Assembly (NCBI RefSeq): GCF_035046485.1 | Contig: NC_085137.1 | Span: 46,121,155 to 46,185,154 of the forward strand | Reading direction: 5' to 3' | Source of the DNA: Aedes albopictus | Lineage: Eukaryota > Arthropoda > Insecta > Diptera > Culicidae | DNA: 64,000 bases | Shown: positions 23,325-35,744 of the stretch, in pieces | Layout: every line of letters begins with the position of its first letter | How positions within the stretch are numbered: position 1 is the stretch's first letter | Made by a program: the position numbers and the translations under genes | Notes under the pieces: generated by a model | What the model was told of the DNA's origin: nothing | What the model saw: the letters and a program-made list of their open reading frames with translations, nothing else | Databases searched by the model: none

Positions 23325-24300
23325 TTTCAAAGACATCATTAAGGAAACGCATTGATTACTTCGGAAACAATCTATTACGGAACTTCTCTGGGATTTTGTG
23401 GGATACTTTTTAAAAGTATTTTTTTTTTCTTCATCAGAACCCAAAGTTCAAAGTTTTTCATTCTCCTGCTATCAAATAAATATAGCCGCGTCTCCCGTAA
23501 CATCTACAGCAGCAGCAAAGACTGCGCGGCCATGGTGCCGTACTTCAATCATCGCCAAGTTTCACGTGCCGTCGTAAAAACCGCATTGGGTAAATTGCAA
23601 AAGAAACCATGATGATGGTAGCAAAAAAAAAGCTTATTCCTTCCATTTCGAAAATAAACTTAAAACGATCAAAGACCAACTTGCGCTGGATCCGTCAATG
23701 TGTACGGCCCCAGTTCGCTGCTATGTCGTTGAAAAAGTGGAAAAAGTTCATCACCCTTGTCCCATTGCTTCATTTCCACCCTTATTGCTGGATCAGGCCA
23801 TGGTCAGGGTGAATCGGTGGTATACCTCCATATTTGCAAATCAAACGACGAGAGAAATATTAACCCGCAATCTGCGCTTCTGTGCGACAAAATTTAATTT
23901 GTCAGCGTAATTGAGTTTGATTCGCATTATTGGTGTTGTCATTGGCGTAACGAACGCCGAGATTTTTTCTTCCACGACCACAACACGGTGGCGATACGTG
24001 AAAATATTGTGGTTCTTTAGACGCGTGGATCAACAAGAGTTCTCGAATGTTTCCCGGCGGTTGCTGTGTTGCTGCCGTCGTCGCCACACGCGACTAGGTC
24101 ACACGGTTGAGACGGAATTTGCGGACTGGAATCTCTTTGAAGTTTTGTTCGAAACGGAGCACGTCACACGGGATGACAAGTGTTTCCAAATTTGATTGGA
24201 TTTCGAGAAATTTCCACGAAACTGGATTTACTGCAACGTAATACGAGAGGTATTGATGTTTGCCAAATCTGTACGGTAAGATTTTTGTGAAACATTGTTT
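23325..24300 (+). repeat. ~1-kb dispersed repeat, copy C
   Basis: It starts CAAAGACATCATTAAGGAAA and runs to the TTTGCCAAATC region, in the same order as copies A and B. Copies A and C are closer to each other in the last ~370 bp (shared TCTTCCACGACCACAACACG-like block) than either is to B. Confidence 0.7.
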
Positions 24301-24350
24301 GCATTTGATGGAACTAATGATCCTTGAATATTAAATAGTCAACAGATCTA

Positions 24351-24617
24351 CACAGATCGAAAAGATAGTGTAAATTTCTGCGACATATAATGCACATGTT
24401 TGGAGCGTGGGTTTTCACAGAAGTTTACATGACATGTCATGTAAATCTCACGAAATGTCATGTAAACTTCCATTATATGTCATGTAACTCAGCATGACTT
24501 TTTACATGTCATAAAACGCAAATTTACATGAAATATCATGTAAACCATCATTACAGGAAGTTTACATGACTAAGATAAAGTTTACATGACGAGTAAACTT
24601 CATTATTTTTATCTGTG
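24351..24617. mobile_element. TA-target MITE rich in CATGTAAA palindromes
   Basis: The ends are CACAGAT and ATCTGTG, flanked by TA (24,349-24,350 and 24,618-24,619). The 267-bp interior holds many copies of TTTACATGA and its inverse TCATGTAAA in both orientations, so single strands could fold in several alternative ways. No coding sequence. Confidence 0.8.
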
Positions 24618-24639
24618 TATTGTTAGCTTAATTATGAGA

Positions 24640-25720
24640 TACTGATACCTTCTTGGCTGCACAACAACTTTACTTGATAGCATTTCAAAATTTTCAAAAA
24701 GGTTCCTCTGGAGCTTATTAAAAGTGTCCAAAGGGGATTCAGAGGCATTTCAAATCATGATGATTTCAAGGGAGTTTCAATGCAATTACGGAGGTTTCTG
24801 GGGTGTTACGAGGCATTTCAGGTCAGTGTCGTGCCATGGGGGTTTCAAAATCAAAATCAAAGGGCATTTCAAGGGCGTTTTAAAAGATATTGTGATGGGG
24901 TATCTGAAAACCCTCTGAAACTTTCAAAAATGCCTCCAAAATCCCCCGAATACCTACATGAACCCCATGTAACGCGCTTGAGACACTCCGAAACCACCGA
25001 AAACGCCTACATAACACATCTGAAACGTGCTGAAAATTATCTGAAACTTCCTAAAATGACTCCGAGATCCCCCTCGGACCCCGTGTAACGTACTCAAGAC
25101 CCTCTGAATCCTCTCAAAACGCCTGCGTAACGTCTTCGAACCCCGCGGAAGATATTCTGAAACCTCCTGAAACGCCTCTGAAATCCCCCTGGGACTCCCT
25201 CGGGCTGCATGTTACGTTCCTGATTCTCTCCTAAACCTACAAAAACACCTCCGCCAATGATGCTTTGGAACTTCCTGAAATGCCTCCGAAATCCCTCTAA
25301 AACCCCCTCGGACTCCATGTAACGCACCTGAGACCCTCCGAATCCCACAAAAAAGCCTCTGAAACCAGCCTAAAATTATTGAGACTTCCTGAAATGCCTA
25401 GCAAACCCCCTTAATACTAACTCGGATTCCATGTGACGCACGACCCTCGAAAACCCCAAAAACGCCTTCAAAACCCGTTGAAAATACTCTGAAACTCTCT
25501 GCAATGCTTTCGAAAACCCCCTCAGACTCCTGAAACCCCCCTTGAGATCTCCTGGTACCACGCTGAAACCTTAGACCCCCTGAAACTAAATTGTCTTATG
25601 TGCTGTAGCTTACCCTCTTTCTATGCACGGCATAATGGAAGTTACATGAAATAAAAGTGCATAAAAATAACATGCATAAAAAAAGGTTTTATGCATAACC
25701 AAGATGTTTATAAGGAAGGT
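24640..25720. repeat. ~125-bp minisatellite module (copy 2) with terminal piece
   Basis: G-rich units (TTTCAAGGGCGTTTT) fill about 24,720-24,900, then C-rich units follow to about 25,570. The landmark RTGTAACGYRC recurs near 24,965, 25,083, 25,205, 25,318 and 25,432, a spacing of about 115-125 bp. The module ends with GTGCATAAAAATAACATGCA at about 25,655, which is also found at 61,760. Open frames on both strands are repeat artefacts. Confidence 0.8.
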
Positions 25721-26290
25721 GTTAGCGTATAAGCAGTAAGTGGATGCGGGGAGTGCGGCACACTGCGGGGGGATAGAGGTGACAGCCGACCAGTTTGTTT
25801 ATGCTGCAGAACGCTACAGAAGCGTTGCTGCGCCGCATCGGCAACAACATTCTCGACACGGATAACCAATGTTAACATATTTCCATGGCACTCATAAAAT
25901 GAGAAATATTCCCCCAGGTTTAAAATTTGCCCGTGCCCCGCATTTTTGGTAATTATAAATTAGGGTAGGTTTTCCAATATGGCGGATGGTGCAATCTGAC
26001 ATATTGGATTACCTTCCATTTACTTACCTTGGGCATAACCTTCGCAAGGAATTCTTCAAGATTTTCAAACACACGTCCATCAACCTTAGTGACCAGTACT
26101 AACACCACTATTGGTTGAGTTTATCGCCAATCCTGTCATCGTTGTCTCCTTTTTCAGCTACCTCGAAACGCAAATATGGAGTTTTTTTTTTATATCTTAC
26201 TGCAGTAGCAGATATCTATTTAAAAGTTTCACGGATCCATAGAAAAATCTTAAATTGTCACAATATTTCTTAAAATTTCCATGAAACCGG
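25721..26290. other. No gene seen
   Basis: Mixed-composition DNA without a coding signal. It joins the ~125-bp module to the following 12-bp array. Confidence 0.4.
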
Positions 26291-26299
26291 AGCAGAAAT

Positions 26300-26880
26300 T
26301 TGAGACAAGTAGCAAATCATCCGGGAATGATCGCTACTGGATTTCCTGTGGAAATCCTCGGAGGAATTCCTGGAGAAATCCGTAGAGGAACTTCTCCTGA
26401 AATCTTTGGAAGTATTAGTGGAGGAATCTCAAGAGAAATAATCGAACGAATTCCCGGCATTCTTGAAAGAACCCCTGGAAGAATTCTGAAGTAATTCGTG
26501 GAAGGATTCCTGAAAGAATCCTGTTGAATTTCCTGGGAAAAAAATTACGGAGGAATTCCTAGAGAGATGTTTAGACGAATAACTAGAAGAATCGCAACAG
26601 AAATCCCTGAACGAATCTCTGGAGGAAATCAAGAATCTTTGAATCTATGAGGTGTTCCTGAAGTAATTCCTGAGGGAATCTCCAGAAAATTTACTGGAGG
26701 CATTTCTAGAGGATTTATCGAAGGTATCCCTAGAGGAATTCTTGAAGGACTCCTATGTCAAATTCCTGTATGAATTCCAGAAGAAATTTCGGGAAGAACT
26801 TTCGAGGGAATCCCAGGGGAAATTTTCAAAGAAATCCCTGGAGAAATTCTTTAAGGAATCACTAGATAAATTTTATTTAT
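26300..26880 (+). repeat. 12-bp minisatellite, G-rich orientation
   Basis: Units such as GGAATTCCTGGA and GGAATTCTTGAA run in the plus sense, moderately decayed. The open frames at 26,300-26,494 and 26,742-26,927 follow the repeat period and are not genes. Confidence 0.85.
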
Positions 26881-26924
26881 ATTTCTTCATTTTATTTTCA
26901 ATTCAACGGACATCATTATTGGTC

Positions 26925-27320
26925 TAATAGATGGTGTAATTAGGAGAGCGGGGATAAACACGAGTGGAATGATTTTCACGAAATCCGTTCAGCTGCTTGG
27001 TTTCGCTGATGATATTGATATTATTGCTCGTAAATTTGAGACGATGGCGGAAACGTACATCCGACTAAAGAGTGAAGTTTGGCGAATCTGGTTAGTCATT
27101 AATGTGTCAAGTACATGATTGCAAAGGGCTCCAGGGAGGAATCACCGCGCCCGCCACCCCGAATTTATATCGACGATGATGAAATCGAGGCGGTTGAAGA
27201 ATTCGTGTACTTGGGTTCACTGGTGACCGCCAACAACACCAGCAGAGAATTTAAGAGGCGCATTGTGGCAGGAAATCGAACATACTTTTGACTCCGCAGA
27301 ACTCTACGATCGAATAGAGT
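26925..27320 (+). pseudogene. LINE reverse-transcriptase fragment
   Basis: Translated pieces match the LINE at 20,362-20,800: SGMIFTKSVQLLGFADDIDI (active-site FADD kept), then IDDDEIEAVEEFVYLGSLVT and FKRRIVAGNRTYF followed by a stop. A small deletion or frameshift near 27,110 breaks it. It abuts the 12-bp array directly. Confidence 0.85.
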
Positions 27321-28218
27321 TAACGAAGTTAACTATCTACAAGTGTCGGCACAAATTAAGCTTTTGTTAATAATTTATTTGTTCTTGCATTATCATAATA
27401 TTTTCAATTGTTCGTTATCTTCGGTGTCGATATGTGTAATGTTTTAATCGATATGAAAATAAGAGTTTTAATCCAAACAGAGGTTGCATGAGTCGCAAAA
27501 CTTACCAAAGTGAATCCAGATCATGGGACTTTTCCACCTGCCTACTTACAAAATCTCCTTCCCGTGACAGTCGTGGAGAAGATGAGGTGATCTCGGTTTC
27601 TAATGGCAACGAACGTCACACTAACATTCCTTCCCTTCTTCGATGATCGTAAGGACGTGGTCGGCACCGTTATTAACTTAATAAAGTTTGGAATTCTCGA
27701 AATTGAACATTGAAAGCGGTAGCTACTCCCAAGCTCCGTTTGTTGGTTCCTTGTGCAATTTCGATTGTTCTGATCAATCACGGAGTAGCAACTACGAATT
27801 GTACGGGCATCTATGCTCATGTTCATGCTCAATTTTATTGAAAACAACACAGGAATGCGACAAATCATTCTGAGATTCTGAGATAGAGTCAAAATGGCGA
27901 ACTGTTGATGCAGATTGTTCTTTTTTGTCATGCACAATGCAAAATTTGAGATTTTTTAAAATACAAAGAAATGCTCTCAACTTACATCAAAAATATTCTG
28001 ACAACCACAAACAGTCGAAACAATCATATCATTCCTATTGTTTAACGGTTTAACGACCAATTTCAAAATTCGATAGGTGATTGACGGCACCCCTGGCACT
28101 TTTATTGTTTTAGTTCGAGTTTGCTTACTATCACCACCTAGTTCAAAGTTGTCCAAATATAGTATTTTTAGCTTCGGGTGAATATTTCCGTGTTTATGTT
28201 TGGATTGAAAATGTGTTA
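27321..28218. other. No supported gene
   Basis: A 131-codon open frame on the minus strand (27,542-27,937) overlaps others on both strands and shows no domain, signal peptide or codon bias that I can recognise. Confidence 0.4.
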
Positions 28219-28986
28219 CCGTAATCCGGGATCAAATTGATCACTTTAAAACAACTATTGCGGATAACATCAGTGATAATTCAAATATTGCTAAAAGAAC
28301 TTCTGAAAAACCAGTACCCAGTATATCTCCATGGAATCATGTGACAGAATTTTGTTCAACAAATTTAAACTTTAAGTTAAATAACTCCAAAAATCAAAAA
28401 ATTGGACATGCCACTTTGGGGCGAAATTGATCAGTATACAATTAAGCATCGGTTGGAAAGGAAAATATCCTTCTCCGCTTAATTTTGATCTTCTAAAACC
28501 GGATAACGCGTTTAAAATCTTACAGCAAGTAAATTTAATACTTTAAATGCAAAATAAAATTTTGAAATTTCCCCTTAAACGCCTAAAGTTAGGCAATTTC
28601 ATTTAAAAAAAGTGATTTTTATTATAATAAATGACTATTTCATCATAAAATAAACTTTTTTTTATTATTGAATGTTCTGATTAGATACATAACTTCCCAA
28701 CCAAGACTCTACAAAAATGTTAAAACAGAGAATTGACGGGAAGTCCTATTAGCGATCGATTGATTTCAGCTAAATAAGAAATACATTGCAAACTCGTAAA
28801 AAAATAAGGCAAAACTAACTTTTTCTAAATAAATAAAAGTCTACACTCATCTTTAGACATCTACGAACCAGATGACGTAAAAAGTTTGAGATCATTACGA
28901 CGCTTAAGAGTTCCTAGTATGGAATTACAATGTAGTACCCGAATGATCAATTTCACCCCGCTGATCAATTTGACCCCGGTTTACGG
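28219..28986. mobile_element. 768-bp TA-target element related to the 215-bp MITEs
   Basis: It starts CCGTAATCCGGGATCAAATT and ends GACCCCGGTTTACGG, flanked by TA (28,217-28,218 and 28,987-28,988). The termini match the 215-bp MITEs at 7,283 and 57,217, with subterminal GATCAATTT motifs. The AT-rich interior has no transposase, so it is a longer non-autonomous member. Confidence 0.85.
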
Positions 28987-29009
28987 TACATATTTTTATC
29001 TATGGTGCC

Positions 29010-29880
29010 ACGACACATGGTTGAGCCGCAATTTATTGAAAAGCGGAAATCTCACGTACCTTGGAATCCCTATGAAGTTTGCTCCAAACGAAATTTGTCA
29101 AATCTTAAGACAAGCTTTTCCAAATTTTATTAAATTCCGCGAAGCTGGTTCAACCAGGACGTAATATGGCATGAACTGATGTTTGTCTTTAAGCTTCTCA
29201 GTGATTGTGCCATGTTTGAAATGTATCGATTGTTTAGGGATATTGAAATGAATTTACCAAGCGAAACAAAATTGCCGGATAAACCAATTTCCAATTCCGC
29301 TCAGATTACCCCGCAGCAAACACGTTTACGCTCGCTTCCAGCTTCTAAATGTGTTTGCATACCTATTTCCTTACCCACGTTCAAGAAACGAGTTTCATTT
29401 TCACTCCCTAATGTTGAGTTTCCGCGTCACTACACTGTTCTCTTAAGTGGCCTCGCTTCTCCTGAGTCCTGACTCACATTCTGATGAAGCAGCGCAGCGT
29501 TCTGCTTGAAAAGGTCCAACTGCTTGCTTACCGAAGTTCCTTGCTCCCCCGGATCGTAACCCGGAACGGGATACTATAGCCACTGGAAATTATACAAACA
29601 GAAATTTAAATTATCTATTTACCTTCCCTGTCGTCGTCGTCTGCTCAAGTTCCGAAGCTTGAGTGGTACAATTCCCACTGCGCGCTGCGGTGGAGGATGG
29701 AACAAGTTGTTCCCTGTGGACCAACTGAAAGTGCAGAGACGGTTCATTGTGAGCTCTCGGTCGGATCGAATTTAATAAGCTTGTCGGAACGGGCGAGTGT
29801 GCACAGGGAATCACTCCGCCCTCATCGAGATGAAATGTTTAGATAAAGGATCAGCACTTGGCGCAATCCTGCTGAAAACT
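29010..29880 (-). repeat. Dispersed repeat of unknown class (copy 2)
   Basis: 29,190-29,880 is the inverted homologue of 7,780-8,640. 29,010-29,200 resembles the distal part of the ~1-kb repeats (GTTGAGRCGSAATTT, GGAATCYCTWTGAAGTTT, TTTCCAAA). The repeat family may therefore include both pieces. Open frames (28,886-29,164; 29,179-29,472; 29,611-29,814) lack recognisable domains. Confidence 0.6.
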
Positions 29881-30139
29881 TTATTGAGTTTCGATGATTT
29901 GCAAGTTTTGAGTTTTTACTAGTTGATATTGCAGAAATATCTACAATTTAAAGCATCCAGCAGTCGAACTCGGTTGATCCATAGCTGCTTGGAGATAATT
30001 AGTATTTCTATTGTCTACCTCAGTACTTCCTTTCTTTTTTTTGTTTAATTTATTCATGATTTTATTTGAAGCTCATGAATGACCCACAAACTGGCCCATT
30101 TCCTTTAAATATTTAAACAAACAAATCCCTGTGTTGATA

Positions 30140-30370
30140 ACATATCTCCACCGGAAAATCCGCCCTGTCATTTACTTTGAAGAAAAGGTTCCGGTTGTGT
30201 CCCTTTTATGCAAGCAAGTCAATCTCCTTTCCTCGTAGATTTATCGCATCGGCATCGCAATGGGGGTTACCATTTGGTGACTCTCGGCCTTTGAACCCAA
30301 ATCCCCAGAACAAATGGGGACGAAGGTTTCCTTCCTTTGTGTTTGTACTGTTGTTTGCTACTGTCGAAAC
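30140..30370. repeat. Inverted copy of 16,470-16,690
   Basis: See the partner at 16,470. The 161-codon frame 30,177-30,662 crosses the edge of this repeat and runs into an inverted repeat, so I do not accept it as a gene. Confidence 0.65.
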
Positions 30371-30542
30371 GCAAATAAAAAGCAATGGTCAAAAGCATGT
30401 TTATTTACAGGATTTTTTCTCTATTCCGAGTAAATGGGGTTCAAACAAATCGCTTCCCAGTTTTCTAACAATGAGTCATGGAATATGTATGGGTAGGGAA
30501 GTGGAACCATCTCGGAAGGGGTCCTACTTTGGGCACTTTTTT

Positions 30543-30664
30543 GCTATAACTCAGCCAATTCTAAACCAATTGGCACAATTTTTGGAACGCGATGAGATAC
30601 GTATAGTGTCTAGCCGTGTACAAAATTTCAAGTCAATTGGTTTAGAATTGACTGAGTTATAGCG
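30543..30664. repeat. Inverted repeat (foldback)
   Basis: GCTATAACTCAGCCAATTCT with the following AAACCAATTG (30,543-30,572) is repeated inverted near 30,635-30,664. The stem is about 30 bp with a ~60-base loop. Probably the core of a MITE; outer ends not resolved. Confidence 0.75.
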
Positions 30665-31277
30665 TAGAGTGCCTAAAATTCCGGCCGCTGCCCAAGTGGT
30701 TTGCTACCCTATTGGGTACCAGTGAGACGAAATTATCTTGTATGTGATTTCTTTCTAGCCGTGGATGGCCGAATCTTGACCGTAAAAAGGGATTAGTTTT
30801 TTATTATTGAATTGTGGCACAGTTATGCCTGAAATCAGATCGTCCATCGGTTTTCACACAAAGGCCCTCAACCGAAGGGACCACGACCTCGGAGGGATGT
30901 TTGCTTTTTATGAAACATTTTCCCATATTAGTGGCATCCCGAAACGGATTGATCCAGACCTATGTGTATCCGAGAACGGGGGAGCTGTTTTGTCTTGCCA
31001 AAGAGAGAACAGAGAATGGATTACAGCTTATGGGATTGAGATTTCTGCTTGATTGTAGCGAGTGGAAATCCGAAAGGAATAATCTGGTTTATGTTATTAC
31101 ACGGCCGGCAGTCACAGTGAAGCTTTCAAATGTTCATTTGGCTGAAAATACAGGGGATGGCCAAAATGTTTGGGATAGGCAGCTTTTTTTTCTCCAACAA
31201 AAAAATTCAACATGCTGTAACTTTTAATAGAGTGCATCAAAAAATCTCAAATTTTGACTGTTTGTCAACCTATTATA
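30665..31277. other. Unassigned, includes an unrecognised open frame
   Basis: A 137-codon frame (30,814-31,227) and an overlapping 81-codon frame lack an ATG at the tracked start and show no recognisable domain. A mariner-like terminus TACAGGGGATGGCCAAAATG lies at 31,149-31,168; no partner was found. Confidence 0.35.
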
Positions 31278-32231
31278 CAGGGTATTAGGTTCCTGAGAGC
31301 AAACTTTTTAAAGGGCGATAGAGGACCTTAAAAATTGTTCTACGCATATGGTCAAATCTCAACCGTTACGTAGTTATTGAACTTCTCATGTTTTTGACTC
31401 TTATTGCCTTAACTGGCAATAACTTGAAAATGGTCAAACTTATCGAAGTTTTTTTACCCTTATTCGAAAGATCATTGAATTTTCTATCAAATGGCATCTT
31501 TGAATCGATTGGTTTAGTTAAATAGCTAAGTTTTCTAGAGCAAAATAGCTAAAAATAGTGTATTTTTGTTGGTTTTTGTCAATTATCTTTGAAACATGCG
31601 TAATAAATTAAAATTCTTTCTTCGACAAAGTTGTGGTCCCTGTTACACTCTACAATTCGTTCTTTGACACCAAACGTCTAGTCTAGTTCTTATCGTTTTC
31701 TTGCAATTTTGATTTAAATGTGCGACACAATGCGCAAAAAAGTACTTTCCATGACAGTTGCAAATTTGTGATCTGAAATGCGATGTTAAAATCGAAATTG
31801 CAACAAAACGATAAGAGATAAAAGTCTGATGTCAAAGAACTAATTGTAGAGTGGAGCAGGGGCCACAACTTTGCCGAAGAAAAGTTTTTGATTTACTACG
31901 CATTTTTCAAAGATAATTGACAAAAATAAATTAAAACACACTACTTTTGAGCTATTTGCTTTAGAAAACTTAGTTATTTAACTAAACCAATCGATTCAAA
32001 GATGCCATTTGATAGAAAATTCAATAATCTTTCGAATATGGGTCAAAAAACTTCGATAAGTTTAACCATTTTCATGTTATAGCCAGTTAAGGCAATAAGA
32101 GTCAAAAACATGGGAAGTTCAATAATAACGTAACGGTTGAGATTTGACCATATGCGTAGAACAATTTTTTATTCTATTTATGGTCCTCTAACACCCTTTA
32201 AAAAGTTTGCACTCAGGAACCTAACACCCTG
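31278..32231. mobile_element. 950-bp foldback element with TA target
   Basis: The left end CAGGGTATTAGGTTCCTGAG and the right end CTCAGGAACCTAACACCCTG are inverse copies, flanked by TA. The inverted similarity continues through almost the whole element, meeting near 31,740-31,750, so it is close to two ~475-bp arms. Shared landmarks include TGGTCAAATCTCAACCGTTA and TTTGAATCGATTGGTTTAGT with their inverses. No transposase is seen; a transcript would form a very long double-stranded hairpin. Confidence 0.9.
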
Positions 32232-32234
32232 TAT

Positions 32235-33080
32235 GTTCATCTTTGGTTCAAATTTGGGCTCGATTGAATAATTTTTGGCGAAGTAAGAACCGTTCGGGTA
32301 AAACGATCGAAGTAGACAGTGACCGCGAGTGGAAGTGTTTTTGCGTTTGACAGCATTTTTTTCGTGTGAATTTTTTCGCTATTCGGCTGATGATTCGGCT
32401 GGCCCTACGCCACCCGGATTGCAGATATTTGAAATGAAGCTGAATGTTTCGGAGGGTGTTAGCCGTGATAATATCAAGTGTTTCGTATAATTGTCTTTAC
32501 GAGTATGCTGATCGCAAACGGATAGAAGAGGTTGCCCGGTTCACAACGATTGCATTGCGCCAGTCGTCATTGTTTCGCGTGTGTATGTATTGGGCCGTGA
32601 TAAGTGCTTGTTGTCTCAATTGTCGGATAGTGGTCGATCTCAGTTTTGCGCCGTAGTATTGAGTGTTCGTACTATCAGTATGGAATGCAGTTCTGGTCAC
32701 ATGGCGCTCTTTCTTTGGCTGGACACCGGGGGCAACATACGTGGCTGGCGATCGAACGATTTGCTGTGGAGCACTCAATCGGAAGCTGCGGACCGAGTTC
32801 TCACAATAATCACCTGTATTCAAAGTTTTCAGTTGAATTCAATTATCTTATTATGTTATAAAGGTTGAATTATCTTATCTACTACTAATGTTTACTCTTT
32901 CAGCGGTAACCAGGTAAATTAAACTAAACTTATATCGATTTTTCATACGCTTTTTCGCCAAGGAAAGCATCCCATAAAACCCCATCCAACTTCCAACTCC
33001 AGATATCTATGAAGTGGCCCAAGTTCTTGGACATATTTTGAGTAGATATCTTATCAACATTTCCTCCCCATCCCCGCTGA
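32235..33080. other. No supported gene
   Basis: Overlapping open frames on both strands (32,444-32,868) have no recognised domain. The region is less AT-rich and may be an old retroelement leader, but I cannot assign it. Confidence 0.35.
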
Positions 33081-33084
33081 TCGG

Positions 33085-35482
33085 ATTTTTTTCCAGGGAT
33101 TTCTTCAGGAGTTTCTACAGGGATTCCTTCAGATATTCTTCCAGTGATTCTTCCAAGAATTCCTCTAGGAATTCCTCCAGGAATACTTCCAGGGATTCCT
33201 TCAGCGATTCCACCACGGACTCCTTTAGTAATTTTCCAGGAATTCCTCTGGGAATTCTTCCAGGGATTCCTTTAGATATTCCTCTATACTTTTTTTTCGG
33301 GGAGTTTTTACAAGGTGCCTCTACAAGAATTCCGTCTGCGACTCCACCAGGAACTCCTCCAGGGATTTCTCTAGGAATTTTCCAAGGATTCCTCTGTAGT
33401 TCCTCCAGGAGTTTCTATAGAGATTCCTCCAGAAATTCATCCAAGAATTCCTCCAGCGATTCCTCCAGAAATTCCTTCAGGAATTCCTCAAAAAATTTCT
33501 CCAGAATTCCCAAGGAATCCCAGGAATTCTCCAGGAATCCCAGGAATTTTCCAGGAATTTATCCAGAGATTCCTCTAGCGATTCCTCCAGGAATTCCTTT
33601 AATGTTTCCAAGAATTTCTCCACAGATTCCTTCAGGACCTTTTCAGGGATTCTTACTGGAGTTTCTATAGGAATCTCTTCAGAGATTCGTCCAGGAATTC
33701 CTACGGCGATTCCTCATGTCTTCCAGGGGTCGCTCAAAGAATTTCTCCAGCGGTTCCTCCATTAATTCCACAAGGGATTCCTCTAATACTTTTTTAGTTT
33801 CTTCTGGATTTTTTCCAGATATACCTCAAGGAATTTCTTAAGAAACTTATTAAAGATTCGTTCAGGTATTCCTCAGTGATTCTGTATGAATTCTACCAGC
33901 GATTCCTTTTGGAATTCCTCCAGCTATTCTTTCAGAAATTCCTCCAAAGATCCCCCAAATAATTTCTCAAGCGATTCCTCCAGGAAATCCTCCAGGAGTT
34001 TCTTCAAGGAATCTATCAGAGAATCGTCAAGGATTCCTTCAGAAATTTTCTTCAGGTATTCCTCTTCAAAGCCTCCAGGAGTTCCACCAGGGATTAATCC
34101 AGGAATTCTTCCAGATATGTCTCCAGGGATTTCTCAAAGAATTCCTGAACTGATTACTCTCGAATTTTCTTCAGGAATCATTGCAGGGATTCCTTCAGGA
34201 ATTTCTTCCGTGGCGGAATCATATTGTTTCCAGAGATTCCTCTAGGAGTTCCACTAGGGATCCCTCCAGGAACTCCTTCGAGATTTCACCGAGAATTTTT
34301 CTGAGTCTTCCACAAATTCTTCTGCGATGCCTTTAATTTTCTTTCAAGGGATTTGTCCAGGAGTATCTCCAAGAACACCTTTAGAAGTTCTTCCAAAAAA
34401 TCGTCCGAGCATTCATTCAAGAATTTCTTCAAGAATTTCTCCACTTCCAGTAATTTCTCTGACGATTCATCCAGAGATTCCTCCAGAAATTCATCTGAGA
34501 TTGATTCCTCCAAGTTTCTCCAGGGATTAATACAGAAATCTTCTCCTTCCTTAAGAATTTCCTTCAGGAATTGCTTCTGGGATATCTTCAGTGGTTTATC
34601 CAGAAATTCCTCCAGCGATTTTTCCACGAAATCCTCCAGGAATACCTCTGCTATTTCCCAAGCAATTCTTCTTAAGCTCCTCCTGATTTTGGAAGTCTTC
34701 CAGAGATTCTTCCAGGGGTTCATCTAGAGTTTCTCCAGGGATTCTTCCAGGATTAACTCTGAGATTCCTCCATGATTTTCTCAGAGATTTATTCAGGAAT
34801 TTTTCTACGGATTTATCCTGGAATTCCTCCGGTGATCCTCCAGGAAAATTCCATAGAGTTCCTCCCAAAATTCCTCCAGCGATCCCTCGAGAAGTACCTT
34901 CTAGTCCTGGTCCTAGTCCTGGTATTGCTCACGATATCCCTCCAGGGATTTCTTAAGGAATTCCTACAGAGGTTCATCTAGAGATTATCCGAGAAACCTC
35001 CGGAAATTCATCTGCGGAGGAAAAGTTTTTTTCTAGCGATTGATCTAGTAATCCTTCCAAGGATTCCTCCAGGAATTCCTTCAAGGATTCGTCCAGGATT
35101 TGCTCCTTCCTTGAATTTCTTCATGCATTCATCCAGGAATTTCTTCGGGTATGTATTTCTCCAGGAATTTCTACAGGAAATCGTTTGCGGCATTTCTCTG
35201 AGATTCGTTCAGTGACTGCTCCATGGAAACTCCTTCGGGAACTCCTATTCGTAGTTGTCCAGGAATTACTTCAGGTATTGTCCCTGCAAATCCTTTAGAG
35301 AATCTAAGAAAACTTCTAGAAATTCCACCATGGATTCCTTCAGGAATGCCTCCAATAATTCCTCCAGCGACTTCCATGGATAGCTCCAGTAATTCTTTCG
35401 AGAATTTCTCCAGGAATGCCTTCAGAGATTATTACTGGAATTTCTTTAAAGATTTCTCCATTGATTCCTCCAGGAAATTCTA
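33085..35482 (-). repeat. 12-bp minisatellite array, C-rich orientation
   Basis: About 2.4 kb of CCTCCAGGAATT-type units with substitutions. Long frames on both strands (for example 33,014-33,670 plus and 34,286-34,723 minus) come from the 12-bp period. A short CCTGGTCCTAGT duplication occurs near 34,905-34,925. Confidence 0.9.
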
Positions 35483-35494
35483 GGGGGATGGAAC

Positions 35495-35665
35495 CCACCC
35501 ACCCATAGAGATGGCTCAATGTCAGTGAAATACTATGTTCTGCTTTATGAGCTGTGGAAACGGAAAACCTTATGCTCTTATTTCCCTGATATTCACAACA
35601 GTGAGCCACAGTTGACTGGTAAGAATCGCCGCCTGCAAATTCGAACAGGATTTCCTGCTGCCACT
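35495..35665 (+). mobile_element. Solo tRNA-like SINE, same family as inside the CCCGAG MITE
   Basis: CATAGAGATGGCTCAATGTC to GTAAGAATCGCCGCCTGCAA matches 38,690-38,850 inside the CCCGAG-type MITE. Here it stands alone in the 12-bp array, showing that it is an independent unit. The part GAGCCACAGTTGACTGGTAA is the A-box-like end. Confidence 0.7.
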
Positions 35666-35744
35666 GCTCTAGTCTTCGTCCCCTCCATACAAATTCCATT
35701 TTTTGTGTATAAAGTGGTGAAGATTAGTGGAGAATTTTAGGGGG

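Noticed and set aside
30814..31227. 137-codon frame as a possible gene
   Set aside because: No ATG at its start, overlaps a second frame, no recognisable family.
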